Assembly: GCA_000470535.1 (NCBI GenBank) | Contig: CBRG010000096.1 | Span: 54,604 to 118,603 of the forward strand | Source of the DNA: Streptomyces sp. AW19M42 | GTDB lineage: Bacteria; Actinomycetota; Actinomycetes; Streptomycetales; Streptomycetaceae | Length of the DNA: 64,000 nucleotides | Reading direction: 5' to 3' | Program-made: the position numbers and the translations under genes | Notes under the pieces: generated by a model | What the model was told of the DNA's origin: nothing | The model's database searches: none | Seen by the model: the letters and a program-made list of their open reading frames with translations, nothing else | Shown here: piece by piece, positions 62,625 to 64,000 of the stretch | How the letters are laid out: the number at the start of each line of letters is the position of its first letter | Numbering within the stretch: the stretch's first letter is position 1

Positions 62625-64000
62625 CGATCGACCCGCGTCTGCTCCGCCACGCCCGTGCCACCCGCCTCTTCCTGGTGGCTGTGGTGGTACTCGGACTGGC
62701 CGGAGCGGCGCTGGTCATCGCCCAGGCCATGCTCGTCGCCGAAGTGGTGGTGGGCGGTTTCGAGGACGGACTCACCGGGTCCGGACTGCGTACGCCCCTT
62801 CTGCTGCTCGCGGCGGTCGCGCTCGGCCGGGCCCTGGTCGCCTGGCTCACCGAACTGGCCGCCCACCGGGCCGGTGCGGCCGTCAAGTCGGAGCTGCGCG
62901 GACGGCTGCTCGACCGGGCGGCCGCACTGGGCCCGGAGTGGCTGAGCGGGCAGCGCACCGGCTCACTGGTGACGCTCGCCACCCGGGGCATCGACGCGCT
63001 CGACGACTACTTCGCGAGGTACCTGCCGCAGCTCGGGCTCGCCGTGGTGGTGCCGGTGGCGGTGCTCGCCAGGGTGGTCACGGAGGACTGGATCTCGGCG
63101 GCGATCATCATCGTCACCCTGCCCCTCATCCCGCTCTTCATGATCCTGATCGGCTGGGCGACCCAGTCGCGGATGGACCGCCAGTGGCGGCTGCTCTCGC
63201 GGCTCTCCGGCCACTTCCTCGACGTGGTCGCCGGGCTGCCGACGCTGAAGGTCTTCGGCCGGGCCAAGGCGCAGGCCGAGTCCATCCGCACCATCACCTC
63301 GCAGTACCGGCTGGCGACCGTGCGGACGCTGCGGATCGCCTTCCTGTCGTCCTTCGCCCTGGAGCTGCTGGCGACGCTCTCGGTGGCCCTCGTCGCCGTC
63401 ACCATCGGCCTGCGGCTGGTCCACGGCGAACTCGACCTCTACACCGGCCTGGTGGTGCTGATCCTCGCGCCCGAGGCCTATCTGCCGCTCCGGCAGGTCG
63501 GGGCGCAGTACCACGCCGCCGCCGAGGGCCTGTCGGCCGCGGAGGAGATCTTCTCGGTCCTGGAGACCGAGCCGCCCGCGGGCGGTACGCGGGCGGTTCC
63601 CCCGTCGCTGCGGCTGGAGCTGCGGAGTGTGACCGTCCGGCACGCGGGGCGCACCGAGCCCTCGCTCGCCGGGGCCTCGCTGGTGGTGGAGGAGGGGGAG
63701 ACCGTCGCCCTGGTCGGCCCGAGCGGTGTGGGCAAGTCCACCCTGCTCAACGTGGTGCTGGGCTTCGCCGCACCGGACGAGGGGCTGGTACGGGTCGGCG
63801 CAACCGACTTGGCGGACCTCTCCCCCGAACGCTGGCGGGAGCGGATCGCCTGGGTCCCGCAGCGCCCGCACCTCTTCGCCGGCACGATCACGGAGAACGT
63901 ACGGCTGGCCCGGCCGGAGGCGGACGACAGCGCGGTGACGGCCGCGCTGCGCGACGCCGGGGCGTACGACTTCGTGGCGGCCCTGCCGGACGGCGCCGCC
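62618..64000 (+). CDS. cydCD: Fused cysteine/glutathione ABC exporter CydCD (partial)
   Basis: ABC transporter needed for cytochrome bd assembly. The visible 461 residues are the first half: six hydrophobic segments (about 15-35 to 285) and the ATPase domain with Walker A GPSGVGKST (about 367-375) and an APDEGLVRVGATDLADLSPE stretch. The frame is open to the window edge, so the second, CydC-like half lies beyond; fusion is inferred from the usual Streptomyces form. The GTG start is inside parS, with GGGG upstream. Confidence 0.88.
   Translation, partial: MKPIDPRLLRHARATRLFLVAVVVLGLAGAALVIAQAMLVAEVVVGGFEDGLTGSGLRTPLLLLAAVALGRALVAWLTELAAHRAGAAVKSELRGRLLDRAAALGPEWLSGQRTGSLVTLATRGIDALDDYFARYLPQLGLAVVVPVAVLARVVTEDWISAAIIIVTLPLIPLFMILIGWATQSRMDRQWRLLSRLSGHFLDVVAGLPTLKVFGRAKAQAESIRTITSQYRLATVRTLRIAFLSSFALELLATLSVALVAVTIGLRLVHGELDLYTGLVVLILAPEAYLPLRQVGAQYHAAAEGLSAAEEIFSVLETEPPAGGTRAVPPSLRLELRSVTVRHAGRTEPSLAGASLVVEEGETVALVGPSGVGKSTLLNVVLGFAAPDEGLVRVGATDLADLSPERWRERIAWVPQRPHLFAGTITENVRLARPEADDSAVTAALRDAGAYDFVAALPDGAA

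Noticed and set aside
59969..62866. Very long open frame antisense to cydAB
   Set aside because: High-GC shadow of cydA and cydB; composition is His/Asp/Glu/Arg-biased and shows no family.

Overview
This window is high-GC actinomycete DNA. Gene order and protein sequences place it in the core of a Streptomyces chromosome, beside oriC: parA-parB, thioredoxin and thioredoxin reductase, an ECF sigma factor of the SigM type, MurJ, CCA-adding enzyme, inositol-phosphate synthase, femX, rpsF-ssb-rpsR-rplI, dnaB, ssgA with its IclR-type neighbour, thiC, hisC and cydAB-cydCD. Nine exact copies of the 14-bp Streptomyces parS sequence (GTTTCACGTGAAAC) are scattered through it, as expected for the ParB-loaded origin domain.

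Layout. 1-2.9 kb: parAB and an acetyltransferase. 3-6.2 kb: trxA, trxB (behind a sequence matching the sigma-R promoter consensus), an anti-sigma factor and sigM. 6.3-12.7 kb: a pseudokinase, MurJ and a secreted DUF6049 protein, a cell-envelope block. 12.8-16.1 kb: CCA-adding enzyme, a small anchored protein and an MFS transporter. 16.2-25.7 kb: inositol synthase, a PadR regulator, a class A penicillin-binding protein, a GT87-type membrane glycosyltransferase, an alanine-racemase-like protein, FemX and a small membrane protein. 26-27.7 kb: the S6/SSB/S18/L9 operon. 27.9-31.2 kb: a MATE exporter and dnaB, separated by a cluster of DnaA-box-like 9-mers.

31.2-34.2 kb, just after dnaB, is the most disturbed part: 20-bp repeats resembling a transposon end, a truncated TnsA-like endonuclease, a frame-disrupted ketosynthase-III-like pseudogene, a possible sulfotransferase scrap and a NADAR-family gene. 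34.3-48.5 kb is accessory metabolism and regulation: a TetX-like monooxygenase with a divergent TetR regulator, an MBL-fold hydrolase, a RidA protein, a dienelactone-hydrolase-like protein, a serine hydrolase, an HTH_42 protein, acetyltransferases, a divergent MarR/MFS pair, NUDIX, LysR and a Cys/Met-metabolism PLP enzyme.

48.5-64 kb returns to core genes: small membrane proteins, ssgR-ssgA (sporulation control), YibE/F, thiC behind a TPP riboswitch, a phosphoesterase, a LacI regulator, hisC, and cydA-cydB-cydCD behind an exact Rex-type operator. cydCD runs off the right edge.

The most distinctive structural observation is how parS is placed. Several sites are merged with other signals: two lie at the exact centres of abutting 42-bp and 52-bp perfect palindromes between convergent genes, one is in the stem of a terminator-like hairpin, and two overlap probable start codons (cydCD and a DUF2269-like gene). 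No CRISPR array, complete insertion sequence, rRNA gene or convincing tRNA gene was seen.
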